NCBI RefSeq assembly: GCF_910596095.1
Contig: NC_056535.1
Coordinates: forward strand, 29,387,505 to 29,451,504
Source: Thunnus maccoyii
Lineage: Eukaryota > Chordata > Actinopteri > Scombriformes > Scombridae
Direction: 5' to 3'
Length of the DNA stretch: 64,000 nucleotides
Shown here: positions 1-14,400 of the stretch, in pieces
How positions within the stretch are numbered: position 1 is the first letter of the stretch
Layout of the letters: each line of letters starts with the position of its first letter
Position numbers and translations under genes: made by a program
Notes under the pieces: generated by a model
Seen by the model: only the letters and a program-made list of their open reading frames with translations
What the model was told of the DNA's origin: nothing
Databases searched by the model: none

Positions 1-65
1 CTATCGATTATCAAAATAGTTGCAGATCAACTAATATATTAATCAACTTGTTGTTTCAGCTCTAG
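1..65. mobile_element. End of an ATCGATTAATCG-family short inverted-repeat element
   Basis: The first 65 bases match the right end of an element seen at full length at 18338-18678: cgattatcaaaatagttgc, then an AT-rich stretch, then a cagctctag terminus. The rest of the copy is outside the window. Nothing else is recognisable from 66 to 810 apart from PXK intron sequence. Confidence 0.6.
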
Positions 66-810
66 CAGAATATGAGAACACATTCTCTGATTCAATAAAT
101 GTCTTCAGTGTGCAGGAATCTGCTTTTCTACAAGATACTGACCTCGTTTCAGATGCACCATATTGCCATATGTGCTGATATTGTAATTAAGTGGTGAATA
201 TTGCCAAACAAATAATCCAATTACTGCAAAACCATACACACAATTAATCTGGGGATTTTGGGGGTCCTGGGAGTCAGACTGACTTATTCAGTTTGTTTGT
301 AGTTTTGTTTGCAGAATAGAAGCAGCAGTGAAAGAGGAAGGATGTTTGGCTGCAATGACAGAGACGGAGGTAAATGACCTGCCTGCTTTTTGCCACACCT
401 GGTGAAATCTGGTCTGACTGCACCTGTTAAGAGGCAGCCACCATAGAATGACTACCATTGCTTGTTGGGCTCATACACCTGCCAAACAAGCATTTGTGTC
501 TTTGTATTTTTAGAGAGAAGGTTTCACGGCTGTCAGACGTTTCCATGAGTCATTACAGGAAGTTCATCTTAAAATGACTCTACAATGATGACAGAACTGA
601 TTTGTTGTGGTTGCAGCAAGAAAAGAGCCAAACTGCCTCTGTGCAGCAAGTATTATTATATTCACTTTAACTAGAAGGTCACTGATTTTAAATGAAGAGA
701 TTTGGGGAAAAACTGTTGATGTGCCCTTGAACAAGGAACCATAATGCCTCGAGTGGAGCTGTTCAGTGGTATAAAACAGTAAAATATGTTAAATGAGGTT
801 AGTGACCCAC

Positions 811-2441
811 CACTCTCTGCTCCTCCTGAAGCCTCTTCTCCAGACTCTCCTTGGCCGTCTTCAGCGCCTCCTTTAGCCTGCTGGGAACCTGGATGGGGAT
901 TCACATATGATGTCATTTTTCTTAATCTTTGTTGTTTTTTTGTTTTTTATCACAACCCTGTGCATGCATGCACAAACTGTCAGAAGTAATACCAAACAGA
1001 GTGTCTCACCTTGATCTGGAGTTTTTCTGAGTGTTGTAGCTGAACGTCACTGAACAGCCTGCAAAACATAAACTGTGACTCACCAGCAACGACAATAATG
1101 ATGCTCTGGTTCCTGCATATTTCCTTTTTTGAAATTCCAGACCTTGCTTTATTTTAAAGAGAATTTTATATACAAGAACCTCGCAACTGTCTTTTTTTGG
1201 TGCATGCACCAAATGCAAATGATATTAACATTTTTCGCTGACTTTAAGTTCTAAAGAGAAACCCAGAACATTTTATATGTGCTAAACACACTATCAATAT
1301 ATCAATTACTACTGGTCCCAGTCTGTAGAGTTCATTGCAACATAGGCTGAGGACAAAATTTAGAAAGTATAATATGAGCTTTAGTGTGGATGGAAGGACA
1401 CAATGAAGAGAAAAGACATATTCAGATTTAGACATCTTAGTGTGTATTACACACACAACAATGTGTCACTGTGTCACTGCTCTATGTTAGTGTCATTCTT
1501 GTATCTGTTACTTAAAACATTAACTCACGGTGTCTGAATGAGCTGCGACACTGTTGGCATCCCGCTCTTACAGGCCTCTGTGGACAGAATGGACTGCAGC
1601 ACTGACACTGAACACACACAAACACACAAAAAATCAACAGATCACATAGGGACACTTTTGGACATTTCAGTAATGTATACATATGAAGAGTGTGAATGTG
1701 TTTGTGTGTATACGGACCCACAGCGGTGTAGGGGACAGTGGGGTATTGATCGACGGGGACGCTGTCTGGTGGTCGGCCGTACGTCATCTCGTACAGTAAG
1801 TGTCCGAAGCAGAAGACGTCGATGCTCTCTGTTGTCTGTAGACACACACACACACAATATTCATCTCATAAACCTTCAAAGTATGTTTTAGATATTTATG
1901 GATCACTTTTTCTGATGTCTTTCAAAGCAACACGGGCTAATTTATCCAAGATTAAAAAAACTCTAAGAGGTTATTTTAGCCTCTCTCAGCTGTTTTGACA
2001 TCATTTTATTAACACGCTCATTGCTCCTCAATCTAAAAAAATACAAGAAGAACATAAGTAACACAGATAACATACTCGTGAATCTTTTTTATGTGTAATT
2101 TTGATATTTTGAAATTATTTTATGTGTTTAAAACACGGTTTTCTAACAAAAAAACCAACCACATATCATCCAGTCTAACCCAGGCTGAGCTGACCCGGGT
2201 CGGCGTTTACGTACGTTGATCTTTCTGAGCTGGGTGAAGGCCGGTCGCAGCGCTGATGGAACTCCCAGCATGCCGTTCTCCACATCCATTAGTCGACACA
2301 CGCCGTCGTCCACGATGATATTGGATGCGTGTAGGTGACCGAAAAATAAACCACCATCATGGAGGAGTTTGAGGCCCTGAACACACACACGAACAACACA
2401 TGTTTACTACTACTCTGAGTGTGTGTGTGTTTTGTTGTGTG

Positions 2442-2491
<50 letters not shown>

Positions 2492-5400
2492 CCTCCAGTA
2501 TCTGACGACCGTACAATTTGATGTGCGGCAGTTCAAGACCCTGACTCTTCTTTGGGTTACAGTACTTCTTCAGGTAACTCTCTCTGGGCTTCACCTGAGA
2601 GAACATGAAGGAGAGAAAGAGGCAGAGAGAGATTGTTGGTTCTGTCCTGAGGAGGATTAACAGCTGAGCTTTGTTTGCTCTCAGTTGTGTCATTTTAAAG
2701 CAGAGGAGTATTCCAGTTGGAATCTGCTTTGTTAGCAACATCAGGCTGCCCCAGTTTTTGTCTGAAAGACTTTAACTGTTTAATTCAGCGAGGAGCCTAA
2801 AGTCCAGTACGTTCATCCAAAAATATTGGGTCTTACAAAACAAATACAATCTCATGAGTCGTCTGTTTTGTTTACACACAAACTTCAAAACTGTCGTCCA
2901 TCATAAATGTTTAGGAAAAGTTTCTATTTGTGTATTTTGTATCCAACAAAACACACAGAAAGAGGTGAAAACTGTATTTATGAATAAACTGTGTAAATGT
3001 TAGACTGACTCTGCAAAAATTAAAAATGAATCCGACTGTGAGTGAGGTTTCTATGCATATTGAGTATTCATGATGACTGATTTAAAACGCATATGTATAT
3101 ATATATAAGAATTAAGGCTTCCTGTGACCTAAAAGGACGTTGGTTAGTTTCATCTTCTCTGCTGTTCTGAATGTGACAAAACAACAGAAGGAAACAATGA
3201 TAGAAAAAAAAGCTCCAAATCAGAGTTCAGTGCTAAAAGTTTGGTTTGTGCCTAAAGGCTCGATTTAGCCAAAATGCAAAAACATATTTTCTCACTTCCC
3301 TCTTTTGGTATCTGTCTGTACAGATAGTTTTAGTTGTATTTGTCCAGGTTTTGAGATATCGGTCCCCTTTACCTCGATATAATCCACAGACAACACTGAA
3401 GACAGTTATGATTGAAACTACTTTTTACTGAAGAAACTGTCTCTTTAAAAACTCTCTCCAGTTTGTTCTATGGATTATCCAGAGTAGCAGGGACACGGGT
3501 TACTGGAAGGAGATGTTCCTCTTGTTAAGTTTTAAAAATGTCACGTCTCAAAGCTATGAGACTACAGACAGTTGTAAATTGTATTGAGGTGGAGGCAGCG
3601 ATGACAGAGACAGATCTCTCAACCTGGACAAATAAAACCAAAATCTATCTATCAGCCCCAGTAGCATACTGGTTGAGATGCATGCCATATAACTACAATG
3701 TCCGCGGTTCGATTCTGGCTGCAGACTTTTGTTGCATGTCACCCCCCCCTCATCACTCTATCCCTTCAATTCCTGTCATCTCCCCACTGTCCCTATAACA
3801 GAGGTATAAAATGCCCCTCTAAAAAATCTGTAAGGAGAGATACCACTTGAGGGAAGAGAGAGAATGTGCTATTTTAAGAGTCTGTTCCTGTCAAATCTGT
3901 ATTTGTATACTGTTTATTTGTATAAATCTGGGTTTATAAGAGCCTGTAAACCCCAATTTTATTAGATCACGATGTCCTATTGTTGTCTGTTTGAACTGGA
4001 AAAAAAAGTACCGTCCAGTGGATTTTAGCTCCCAAAAAACTGTATTGGACTTCAGTCGAATAGAGTGCAGAACAACAGATTCCTTTATTGAATCTGTTGT
4101 CCTGTCACAGAGCTAAACATAAGATGGGATTTGCACACAAATACCTCTTTGTTTGTCTATTTGAACTGCACAACAAGCATGACAACGCGCTTCATCTTCT
4201 CCCTGTTCCTCTCACACAGAAGAACACATGAACACAGTGTACCTTACAGATGTGGTCTCTCAGAGAGCCTCTCTCACTGAACGGCCGGATGAGCAGAGCT
4301 GAAGACTCGCTGGTGCTGGAGAACACCAACGGACAGAGGTATGGACTCTGGAGAGGAGGAAGAAGAGGAGGAGGAGTGAGATGATGAAAGGAAAAAATGT
4401 AGGATTGTTCCTTTAAAGTTGTAATTTAGGTACAAGAAAAAGTCTATTTGGCAATACTATAGTTATACACACTACACTGCCAAAAGTATGTGTACAATTG
4501 GGAATTAATCTGCTACTGTAAGAGCCGTCACTCTTATGATTTCACTCTTTCCACCAGATTTTGTAACTTGGCTGCTGCAGGAATTTTTGCTCAGCATCAG
4601 TGAGATCCAACAGTAAAGTTGGGTGATAAAGCCTTCAGTGTTCCAGTTGCCTACATCGCTCCAGAGTTGGTGGGTGTTGCTTAATCCAATTAATGATGAT
4701 CCTTTTATGGGCTATTAATAGCAGAACTCTTATTTTTATCCCACATGTCTGTAATAAATTTCCACAAAATCATGTTAAATTGCTCAAAGGGCAAGTCTAG
4801 ATTGTGCTCAGGAACATTGTGATGTTGAAACAGGAAACTGTTGCCACACAAGTTTAGACTGTTGTCGAAAATAAATCACTATGTTGCAGTAAGATTACCC
4901 TTCATTGGAACAAAGGGGTCTGTAATGCATCACCAAAAGTATGTGGATACCCCCGTCTACATAGTTTTGGCCATTTAACTCTGTTATATGTTGTGTACGT
5001 ACAGAGAGGCTGGTTAGCAGCTTCATGGCTGACTGCAGGTCTTTGTCTGACAGGAACTTATCAGGACCCAGGTCCACCTACACACAAACACACACACAGA
5101 GTCAGGAAGTGATTTAGATTTTTATTTGATCACTGAAAATTGTATTCATTAGTGAAAAACAATGAATGTCACATGTATTGCTTTCTGTACTGTACTCACC
5201 CAGCTCAGCAGATACCTCTCTTTGGGCTGCTCTTTGTTTTTGATTAAGAAATATCTCTTCCTGATCCTCCAGCCTGAAAAATAAACAGCATGTCACTTCA
5301 ACTCTGCAGATAAAAAACTGAACATTATCTAAATATGCTGCATTATTTTCCTTAAAGGCCCATTTTAAAATGTACTGTTATTCTTATCTTATCTGTCAGG

Positions 5401-8400
5401 TTATTTCAGGTTTTATTTGTTTAAATCAGAGCAGAGAAAAAAAGCTTTTTTTTTGAGGGAGTAAATGAAAAAACAAATCAGATCATTCTGTTGGTTCAGT
5501 GATAATAAAGAGACGTCAACAGCTGGAGGAAACAGTAGCAGCAGGTTTCACAACAACACATCGTTTCCGTGCCTGATTTAAATGGAGCACTCAGGACAAT
5601 GGTTGTCAATCTGTGTGTTTATATGCAATCTAATCAATCAATCTGAGTCAATACTCAGTTTCAGCTGTCACATGAACACATTCCCAGTTAAAGGCACAGT
5701 AACGGTCATCAGTCATTCAAATGACTCTTCTCCTGTATTCAGTTTGGTTTCTTTCAGTATTTTTGATTTACTCAAGTCACAGAGTGAACTGACTGGGAAC
5801 TGTGTGTTTAAAAAGAGACTAATGCTGGCATAATATAAAGGTAAAGTATGTACTGTACATGTAATTAATATATGAATTAAACAAAGCCAAAGTTAGCATT
5901 CACATGTTCACATTAGTCCAGATTATATTCAGACTCTATTACCCATGTCTCTGAGAGGCTCCAGGACCTCCCACTTCGGGTCCGACCTGAAGAACATGGA
6001 GACCTGCTGCAGGGCGATCTCTGACAGACAGAGAGAGAGAGAGTATACTTTTATGAACTTACAAACCAAGTAAAGAATGCATTTTGTAAAGACAGAGAAA
6101 ACACTGCTTTCAAACTATCAGTCTGTGTTGACTGGACATTCATGTTAATGCAAAGCCACCATTTACCAGACACTGTTGACCATCTGCCCTTCCCCCATCA
6201 CAGGTTTAAATATGGAACGATATTCAGTTTTACATGATTACTGTGTAAAGCTTAACAGATTGATATCATAAACTCTGCTTGTTAGCCCCTTTGAGATAAT
6301 CTGGCTTTGAGCTGATGTTGCTCCAGACCTGCTTTTTTTTCACAGTGATCTTTGTTCACTGGTAAATGTTGTCACACAGTCAAAAATAGCACCAACTGTG
6401 AATAACAGGGAGAGAAACTCAACCTCAAAAATACAAATCAGTTCAGAAGTAGAAAAGGTTGGCCCACAATCAAAGCAGAGCTTCATATTTTATTAAAGTA
6501 TCATTGCTGAAGCGTTTTGTTCCACAAGCCTTCCTCCGGGCATGAAACAGCAAGACCTCGATTGTCTTGATACTGTAAGTGACCTGCTGTTAAACACTAT
6601 TCAAGCTCTGAGCAAAGCTGGCAGCTGAAAACGCGTCAGCAGTGATACTTTAATAAAATATGAAGCTCTGCAGAATTTAACTGTGGTGTCATATAATTCA
6701 GGGTTATATCCATTACAAATAAAATTAGGTCTTTGTGTGGTTTCTGTGGTTGCCATGGTACCAGAGTGAGCTGCAGCAACGAAACCTGCACAAGTCGCGC
6801 ACATAAACAAACATTATATCAACATACTAATTATGTTATATGGCATCTTTCTTTCCTTGAAGTTGACAGAAAGAAAAAAATGGGCAACATCTTTGTGTTC
6901 CTTTATAGCTGTTATGGATTTATGACAAATATTCATTGTTGACTAAAAAAAAATCTTTAAACATAATACTAAAGCAATGTTTTGATGGTACATATTCAAA
7001 AATAAACAGCTTTCATGGTCAAACTGGAAATACCCCCTCACGGTTGTACGCCTCCGCCAACCAGTCAAGTTGCAGTTTACATCCATGTCTGTCCAGACTC
7101 ATATAATATTTATAATGAAGACTTTGACTGAATTTAATAAAAGGTATTAAGTGTCCTTGTATATGTTCACGTTTGGCCAACAGAGCTGATTCTGATAGAA
7201 GTTGTACCTATGACAGTAGACGATGCTTCAGATATGGATGTTGCTGCAAAGAAGCTAAAAATTCTAAAACGTGGACGCTTCACACACATCTTCAACCCGG
7301 CAGCACAGAAGCTCTAAACAATCACCACAGTTTCAAGGTGGGAACCAAGATTAGACAATTCAGTATCCGACCAAATGTGAAATATGGTCACAATCTTCTC
7401 TTCTGTTCCTGAGTTATGGTCCGTTGAATAACGGCCAGAAAAGTGTTTTTGCAGAACATTATGATGTCACAGTGAAGTTGACCTTTGACCTTCTCGATAT
7501 TAACTGTCAACATTTTATCGTATTGGACATTTTGTCATAATTAGCGTATGAATTCTTGAGTTATGGCCAAAAACCTTGACCTCGACCACTAAAATCTAAT
7601 CAGTACATCATTTAGTGGATGTTTGTACCAAATTTGAAGAAACTCCCTCAAGACGTTCCTGAAATATCGTGCTCATGAGAATGGGACAGGCGGACCAAAA
7701 AACCTATAAACCTATTAACATAACGCCTCTGGCCACGACAGTCGCCGGCGCAGAGGCATAAAAACCCACCTAATGTCATCTCTGCCACAGTGTCTCTTTG
7801 GAAACTACCGCTGGGGTACACAAAAGTCGGAAACTTTCAAATATTACACATATTAAACTTCTTTAATTTACTTTTGGGTCTAAAAAACACAATGAATCCA
7901 AATGACAATATGTTAAAGTGAAAACATATTTCCAACATGGTCCCTTTAAATACTACTGGTGCTTTAACCTGTAACAATGCATCACATTTGATAAACTGAT
8001 CACATTGTTTGTAATGTAGTGTGTGAGTATCATTATTATATCATTAGTATACAGTAGCATAAAAAGTACCTCATAGTTGTACTTGAGTACAGTACTTCAT
8101 GTTGCTTTCCAGCTCTGAATAAGACAAACTGAAAGTAATCGGTCAGTGACAAACAGGGAACAAACCTGTGTAGTTGGCAGAATAGTTGTTGGGGTCGAGG
8201 AACTTCTTGACATGCAGGGAGCTGCAAAGCATGGGATGCTGGGTAATGGAGTCCAGATAAGCCTGCAGTCCTCTCTGCCTCTCTGCTATGAACTCCCTGT
8301 CCATGTTTCCGATCAACTTCTTAGGAGGAAGAGGGAGGCCGATGCCGCACACCTGGACAGAGAGAAAACTCGTCATATACTTTCATGTTCAGTTTGTTTT

Positions 8401-11400
8401 ACCTGCTGTCGTCCTTTTTTGTGTGTTTCAACAATGTATTTACAAAGAAAGATGGAAGCGCAATTGGAAACACTTGACAGACAGATTCTTGGTAGGTTTC
8501 CCATAGTTCTGCTGCATGTTGACTGAAGATCAGGGGCTCATGGGAGGTCGGGGTCAGTGTGAGACCCGGACAGGAAATGAGCAGGCGAAACCTCAGCAGA
8601 AAAAACGCTAACATCCTGTTATCTAGGAATGTTGTGAACTAAGACGAGTCACAACCAGGACAAACTGACATACACCTTGTAATCAGATCCGCCTCAGTCC
8701 CTTACAATGCATTTCCATTGATTATAGATTTACTGAAGATCAATGTGACGCCATGTGTCACTGGGAAGAACTGATTCTAGTAACACATTTGGATCACATT
8801 TCAGAAACAAACATGCTGAGTATGATTTTGATGTTTTAATCCCACCTTTTCGGCATGTGACTCTTTGCTGTTGCATACCGATGCATGAAGCAAAACTTCA
8901 CATTCCTGCTGATCACTTTCCAAAGTCATTCATCTGTTTCTAGATAGACTTCCTTCCTTCCAGACAGCCACTGGATTTCTGGATCATTTCTATGAAAATC
9001 AACCTGCAGAGACCTGAAACCTCACAATCAACATTTAGTCTACTTTATTTTTACGTCAGCTCTGGTATCATTAAGTGGTAATGGCAGTTTAACTTGTACT
9101 CGGGAATTACATACAAGAACTGTAGACCCATTGGTATACACTCTGTTCTAAATAAGACACTCCTAAAGATCCTTAATTTTATTTACTTACAAAAGCACAG
9201 CATGCTTATAGACTAGAACACTCTAGTAGCACTGAATTAGTGCAAATGACTGATCGATTGCCAACAAATATGGATGACAGAAAAACAGTTGGGGCTGTGC
9301 TCTTACATTTTACTGCAGCATTCGATACCACTGAGCACAGTAGCCTTATTGTCAGGCTTAAAGGTTATGGTTAAGCTCTTGCCTGGCAGACGTCAGCAAG
9401 TATTTTTCAATGGAAACATCTCTGAAAGCAAAAGAAAAATTTCTTTGGGAGTTCCACAAGGAAGTTACTTGGGTCCACTTTTATTTTCAGTTTTTAAGTT
9501 GTAGAGGGTAATGGGCCTCCAAATAATAAATAATAATAATAATAAATAAACCTTCAAAATACTCAGGGAAGGTGATTTGTTTTCCATGCCTCCATGTCCA
9601 TTGCTATTTTTTCCCCGTTAGCTGATTATAATATGATTTTGGTTGTGGTGGTACTAGGGGTGTTACTATATATTGTAGCACAATATTTCACAATGCAAAA
9701 ATATGGATAATGGACCTAAAAAATTATTCACAATATGAGCTAAATTTAATCTAGTTAAAGGTCGATGACACAACAGCAAAACCTTGAACATATAGTAACG
9801 AACTGTCACTGAGCTTTTCCAAACAGGAAGGAGATTGGCTAAGACGAAGCCGGTGTGGTCGGTGTTTGTGTGTGTGTGTGTAAATGTGGACATAAAAATA
9901 AGATGATAAAACTTTGTTTCTTAATAATACACTTATATTTTAAAGGTACCAGGCTGCTGTTCACTTTAATTCACTTTACTGCTCACCATTTTCAAAGCAG
10001 ACCAGTTTTCATGGTGCCTCTAAGTGAGTCGTGTCGACCACGTTCATGAGAAGAGCACAGAGTGTCCCACTATTGCGATGTTTCCGGTATTATGGTCGCT
10101 CTGACTTCGCTGATCTTTTTAAAAATGTCATAGCACATGAATGTTTGTTTCTTTTGTCATGAATAGGGCTGAGTGGTACCAGTGCCGATACAATACCTGA
10201 TTTTCAGTGCCAGGACGAAACATTTTTTTGAAAACCTCACTTAGAGAAATATAAATGTTTATTTTCAGTGAACAAAAGAAACCAATGTTCTTAAACATAC
10301 AAAGTGTACAAGAACTTTGTCTAAATAAAATAAAGTCTAAAAATGATTCTGGTACTTGACAGTTTTCAACACTTGACGCTCTGACACATCTGAGTCGGCA
10401 CCAAAAAAGCATTTAGTTTCAATACCCCACCCAAGTAATCGACTCTTATTATTCCAAAATAAAGCATTGGACTGAAAACCAGATAACACAAAATTATTCA
10501 CATTCATTTTGGAAAAAAAGAACAAGGTTGTTTTTGTAAGTCGCCTAGCAACAGTGTTCTCTGATGCCACCAGAAAACACTCTTTTGTGTGTCAAACGTT
10601 GAAAGGCATGAAAGGAGGCTGTGAATTTTTTTTTTTGTTTGTTTCATCCTTCAACAGCAGCTTGAATTCATGTCAGTTGCAAAGCATCTTAAAATGTTCA
10701 CAGAAGCTTCTCAGAGAATAATTAATTTCTCTGCCGTCCGTCTGTAAACATCCGTAAACATCTGTAAACATCCCGCAACACAGTTTATACAACATTCACT
10801 GCTGGTGTCGATCAGAACAGTCGTTGTGACTGAAACATGTAAAACTCACCATCAGGCTGCTGTTGAGAACGTCGAAGTCACTGTAACGCCGAATCACCTG
10901 CAAAACACACACACATTAGTTAATGACAAAAAAGCTGTGATTGGTCAATTAATCCCCTAACACGGCCTTTTCATTGGTCAATATTTCTCCCAAACAAACT
11001 GATTGATCGACCTTAGAGACCTGACACCTGAGGTTGGTGCATTTACCTGCCAGTTGTTCTCTGAAGACACACCCCTCTGGACTCTGATGATGTACTCCTG
11101 AGAGACAGAGAGAACGAACATTTTATATGAAACTAATGTATAATAATGACAAATATAAATGGTTTAAACAATGAGGGAGAGGGGGATAAAATCAGAGGGC
11201 TACAAAAGTGAAGTTGTAATTTTACAAAAACAAGGAAGGTTATGAAAATAAATACAGAAAATGCTGTAATATTATGAGAATAAATTGTAATTTTAATTTT
11301 ATTATGAAGGAAGAAAAGGGAAGAGTAGTGACTGTATGTGATGACATGTGGTCCAATTAACCCAATCTAATCCCAACACTTTGTTTTTCTCGAAGGAGAA

Positions 11401-14400
11401 TCTTTTTTAAAAATGCTTGACTTTATTCTCATAACATTGTGACATTTTTTCACGTAAAATTATGACTTTATCACATTATATTATGACTTTGCTCAAAACC
11501 ATGACCTTATTGTTATTGTTGGATATTATTTTCTCAAAACAAACCTGACATTTCAATTTTAAACAAATTCTCAAAACCACACTGTTGTCTTTAAACACAC
11601 TTTACTATTTTAACTAACAAACTGAGCCCCATTTAGTCACAATCACAAGTAATGTCACACTCCCAATGTTAAGGATAAACTAAGACAACAGATATGTTCA
11701 ACATGTGGTAAAACAATATAAATCGGACACTTCTTCTATTCTTAAATCTTTACCACTACCGGGGCAAAAAATCAAATAAAGTTTGTCCTGATGGTGGCGC
11801 CAGAAGTAAGGTCACATTGAACCTTAGTCAATAGGTTTTACATTTCGTACGTGTTCACTTTCTGTTTCATTTCCAAATAAGTGGTTCAGCTTGAATGAGC
11901 CCATGTCACCATGTTTACACATCTCTGCATGATTGATGGAAAAAATTAAGAAAACAAGAACCAAGGTGTAAACATGGAATTTTCCTTTAATCTAATCCTC
12001 TCAGTACTTTTACAGTCTAATTCCTGCTGATAGATTCAACTCAGGTTTCTGTTATAATCCTGCATTCATTCATGTGAGCTGAACAACTTCACAAACAACC
12101 ACAACTCAAGATATAAACAGCCAAAGTCCTGACATCACTTCCTGTCTTGCTGCTGTTTCATCAGCTTCTGTAACTCAATGCAATGTCCTTCAGAAAAAGG
12201 GATTTAAAACAAGGAATGTAGAAAACTGCAACATCTATTGAGCTTTTTTTTTTTTTTACAGCACAGCAGTTTGTGCATTACACGTCATCGAAACCGTTTC
12301 TCTCTTATCTATGATATCCACCCACGCATTTTCCTATTGTCATCTTTCCAACATTTTAACTGTAAAGCTCTTAAAGACCTCCACTCACCTGGTCTCAGCA
12401 TATAAAGCTGGTGACCTTTAAACTGCGCCGCTCTTATGTTTGTGGGAGCCATTAAAAAACTGACATATTACATAATAGGGAAGTAGCAATATACCAGATC
12501 GGTATCGGCAACAGCGCTGACCTTATTAAGCAGATCGGTAACAGCCAGAAGTTACCGATCCACATTAAATACAGTTTGCTTAGTCAGTATCACAATGTTG
12601 TGTTTCTGTTACGTTCATTAAGTCATGACAAACTGATCACTCTAATTTCAGGCCTCAAGTTAACATGTAAATGACCCAAATGAGGTCGACACAGTGACGT
12701 ATTCTAATTTTAAATTTGGGAAAAAGAGAGCACAGCTATCACATCGGTACTTGGAGTACTATGAGGTATCAGCATCAGAATCAGGACTAAAAAATGGTTC
12801 TCTGCCTCCCTATGAAATAAACTATTATATTATTATTGTTATATATTATTTTGTTATTTTAATAGCCACATCTAAACAAAAATGAAATGAACCACACAAC
12901 AAACTGTTGAACAAGGTGATTATCTAGTCCTGGAGTTTGTTATACAAATGTCAGTGTGAGTCTGAATAAGATTGTTTTTTTTTGCTTCTGTAATAGAGCT
13001 TGTAACTTCCATATACGTAATAATTTCCCCACCATCTGTATCAACACTGCTTTGTGTTTACATAATGAATAATGTCATTGTCAATGAACACATGGAGAAG
13101 TGATACCACCCTGTGTCTTCCATGCGTGGAGCTCAATGGACTTTCCACTTTCCATCATTACTGAAAGTGACTTGTTATTTGGTCACTAGAAGGAAATGAC
13201 TTGTCATTGACTAGAAGCTAAAAACAGACATCAGCTGTGTCCTGTCAAAGCAGAGTTACAGTATGTGGAGGCCTGTCCTCACAGGGTTGCATTTATTCTG
13301 GAGCTGTTTACATGTTGTGAAATTCTGGAAAGTCATCTGACTGATTCAGTATCAAGCAAATCTGCAATAATTATGTTCTGAATTAAAGGAAAGCTGTTTA
13401 CTTTCAGAATGGGATAACAGAATTAAATGCTAAAGAATATAGAGACATGTAATGGGTTTATAGAAACATATAAATCTATCCATCAGTATTGGTCCGTTTT
13501 ACAATGTCAACAACACCAACGATGGTCGGATGCCTGAGATTAGCATGCTAAGCTAACAGGCTAGCTCAGCTGATCCCTGCCGGACTGTCAACAACAAAAA
13601 CGAAATGCGCCCATTATCGGACAGGCGACAGCTGTGTCGCTTTTAGCTGTCCTTCAACAGGATGTGGTCACATTGTTTAAGCGTGTTTTTTACTGTGCAC
13701 ACATAAGTCCAAAGGACACATACTACCACAATAAGTAAAGATAACCACAGACTTTAACGCTGTGGAGATGTGCTGCGCCAAACTCCGTTGAAAATCCGGC
13801 TATTTGTTGTTCCCGTGGATTGGGAATGGACATGACAAGACTTTTAAAAACATTTACATATATTGATCCACTCTGCCTTTAATTCGGCACAGAAAACATA
13901 CAGAAAGCGGAGCGTGTTTTAATGAAATCTTAACATTTATAATTATCTCACTGTTAGCAGAAAGCAGAAAAGTGGGGGGAAATATTTTTTAAAATACATA
14001 TTTTATTACAGGTATTTGGTGAAGGGCTGTATGCCGAATGTTAAAGTAAACCATTATAATTTCAAAATAAACCCCACATCTTGTTTTAGATGCTGCATTT
14101 GTTGATCAGCATACAAAAAAAATCAATAAAACGCAAAACTTTTAAATGTAATTTGCCATAATGCTCTTCGCGGAATAACAACAGTGGATCAACGCGGCTT
14201 TTACACACGTAACGGTACAGTCTCGGCTGCTGGGCCCTCAGTCAGTCGGTGTCAATGCTCCAGTACAAATCCCTTTATATCAGCAGTTTGTTGAAGAGCT
14301 TCCAGGAAATTGCTTAATCAGAGACAGCACTAACGTTACAGAGCCAGGGTCAGCTGCCGATCTGTCCGATAATGGAGTTACGGTGCAACTCCAACGCGCT

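Larger units (their letters stand above)
889..4242 (-). other. PXK introns 8-13
   Basis: Noncoding DNA between the last six PXK exons seen. It holds a (TG)n tract touching exon 9, short CA tracts next to exons 10-12 and a tRNA-derived SINE. I see no other gene here. Confidence 0.7.

Noticed and set aside
3654..3730. Possible tRNA gene
   Set aside because: Good box B but a poor acceptor stem, and followed directly by a SINE body.
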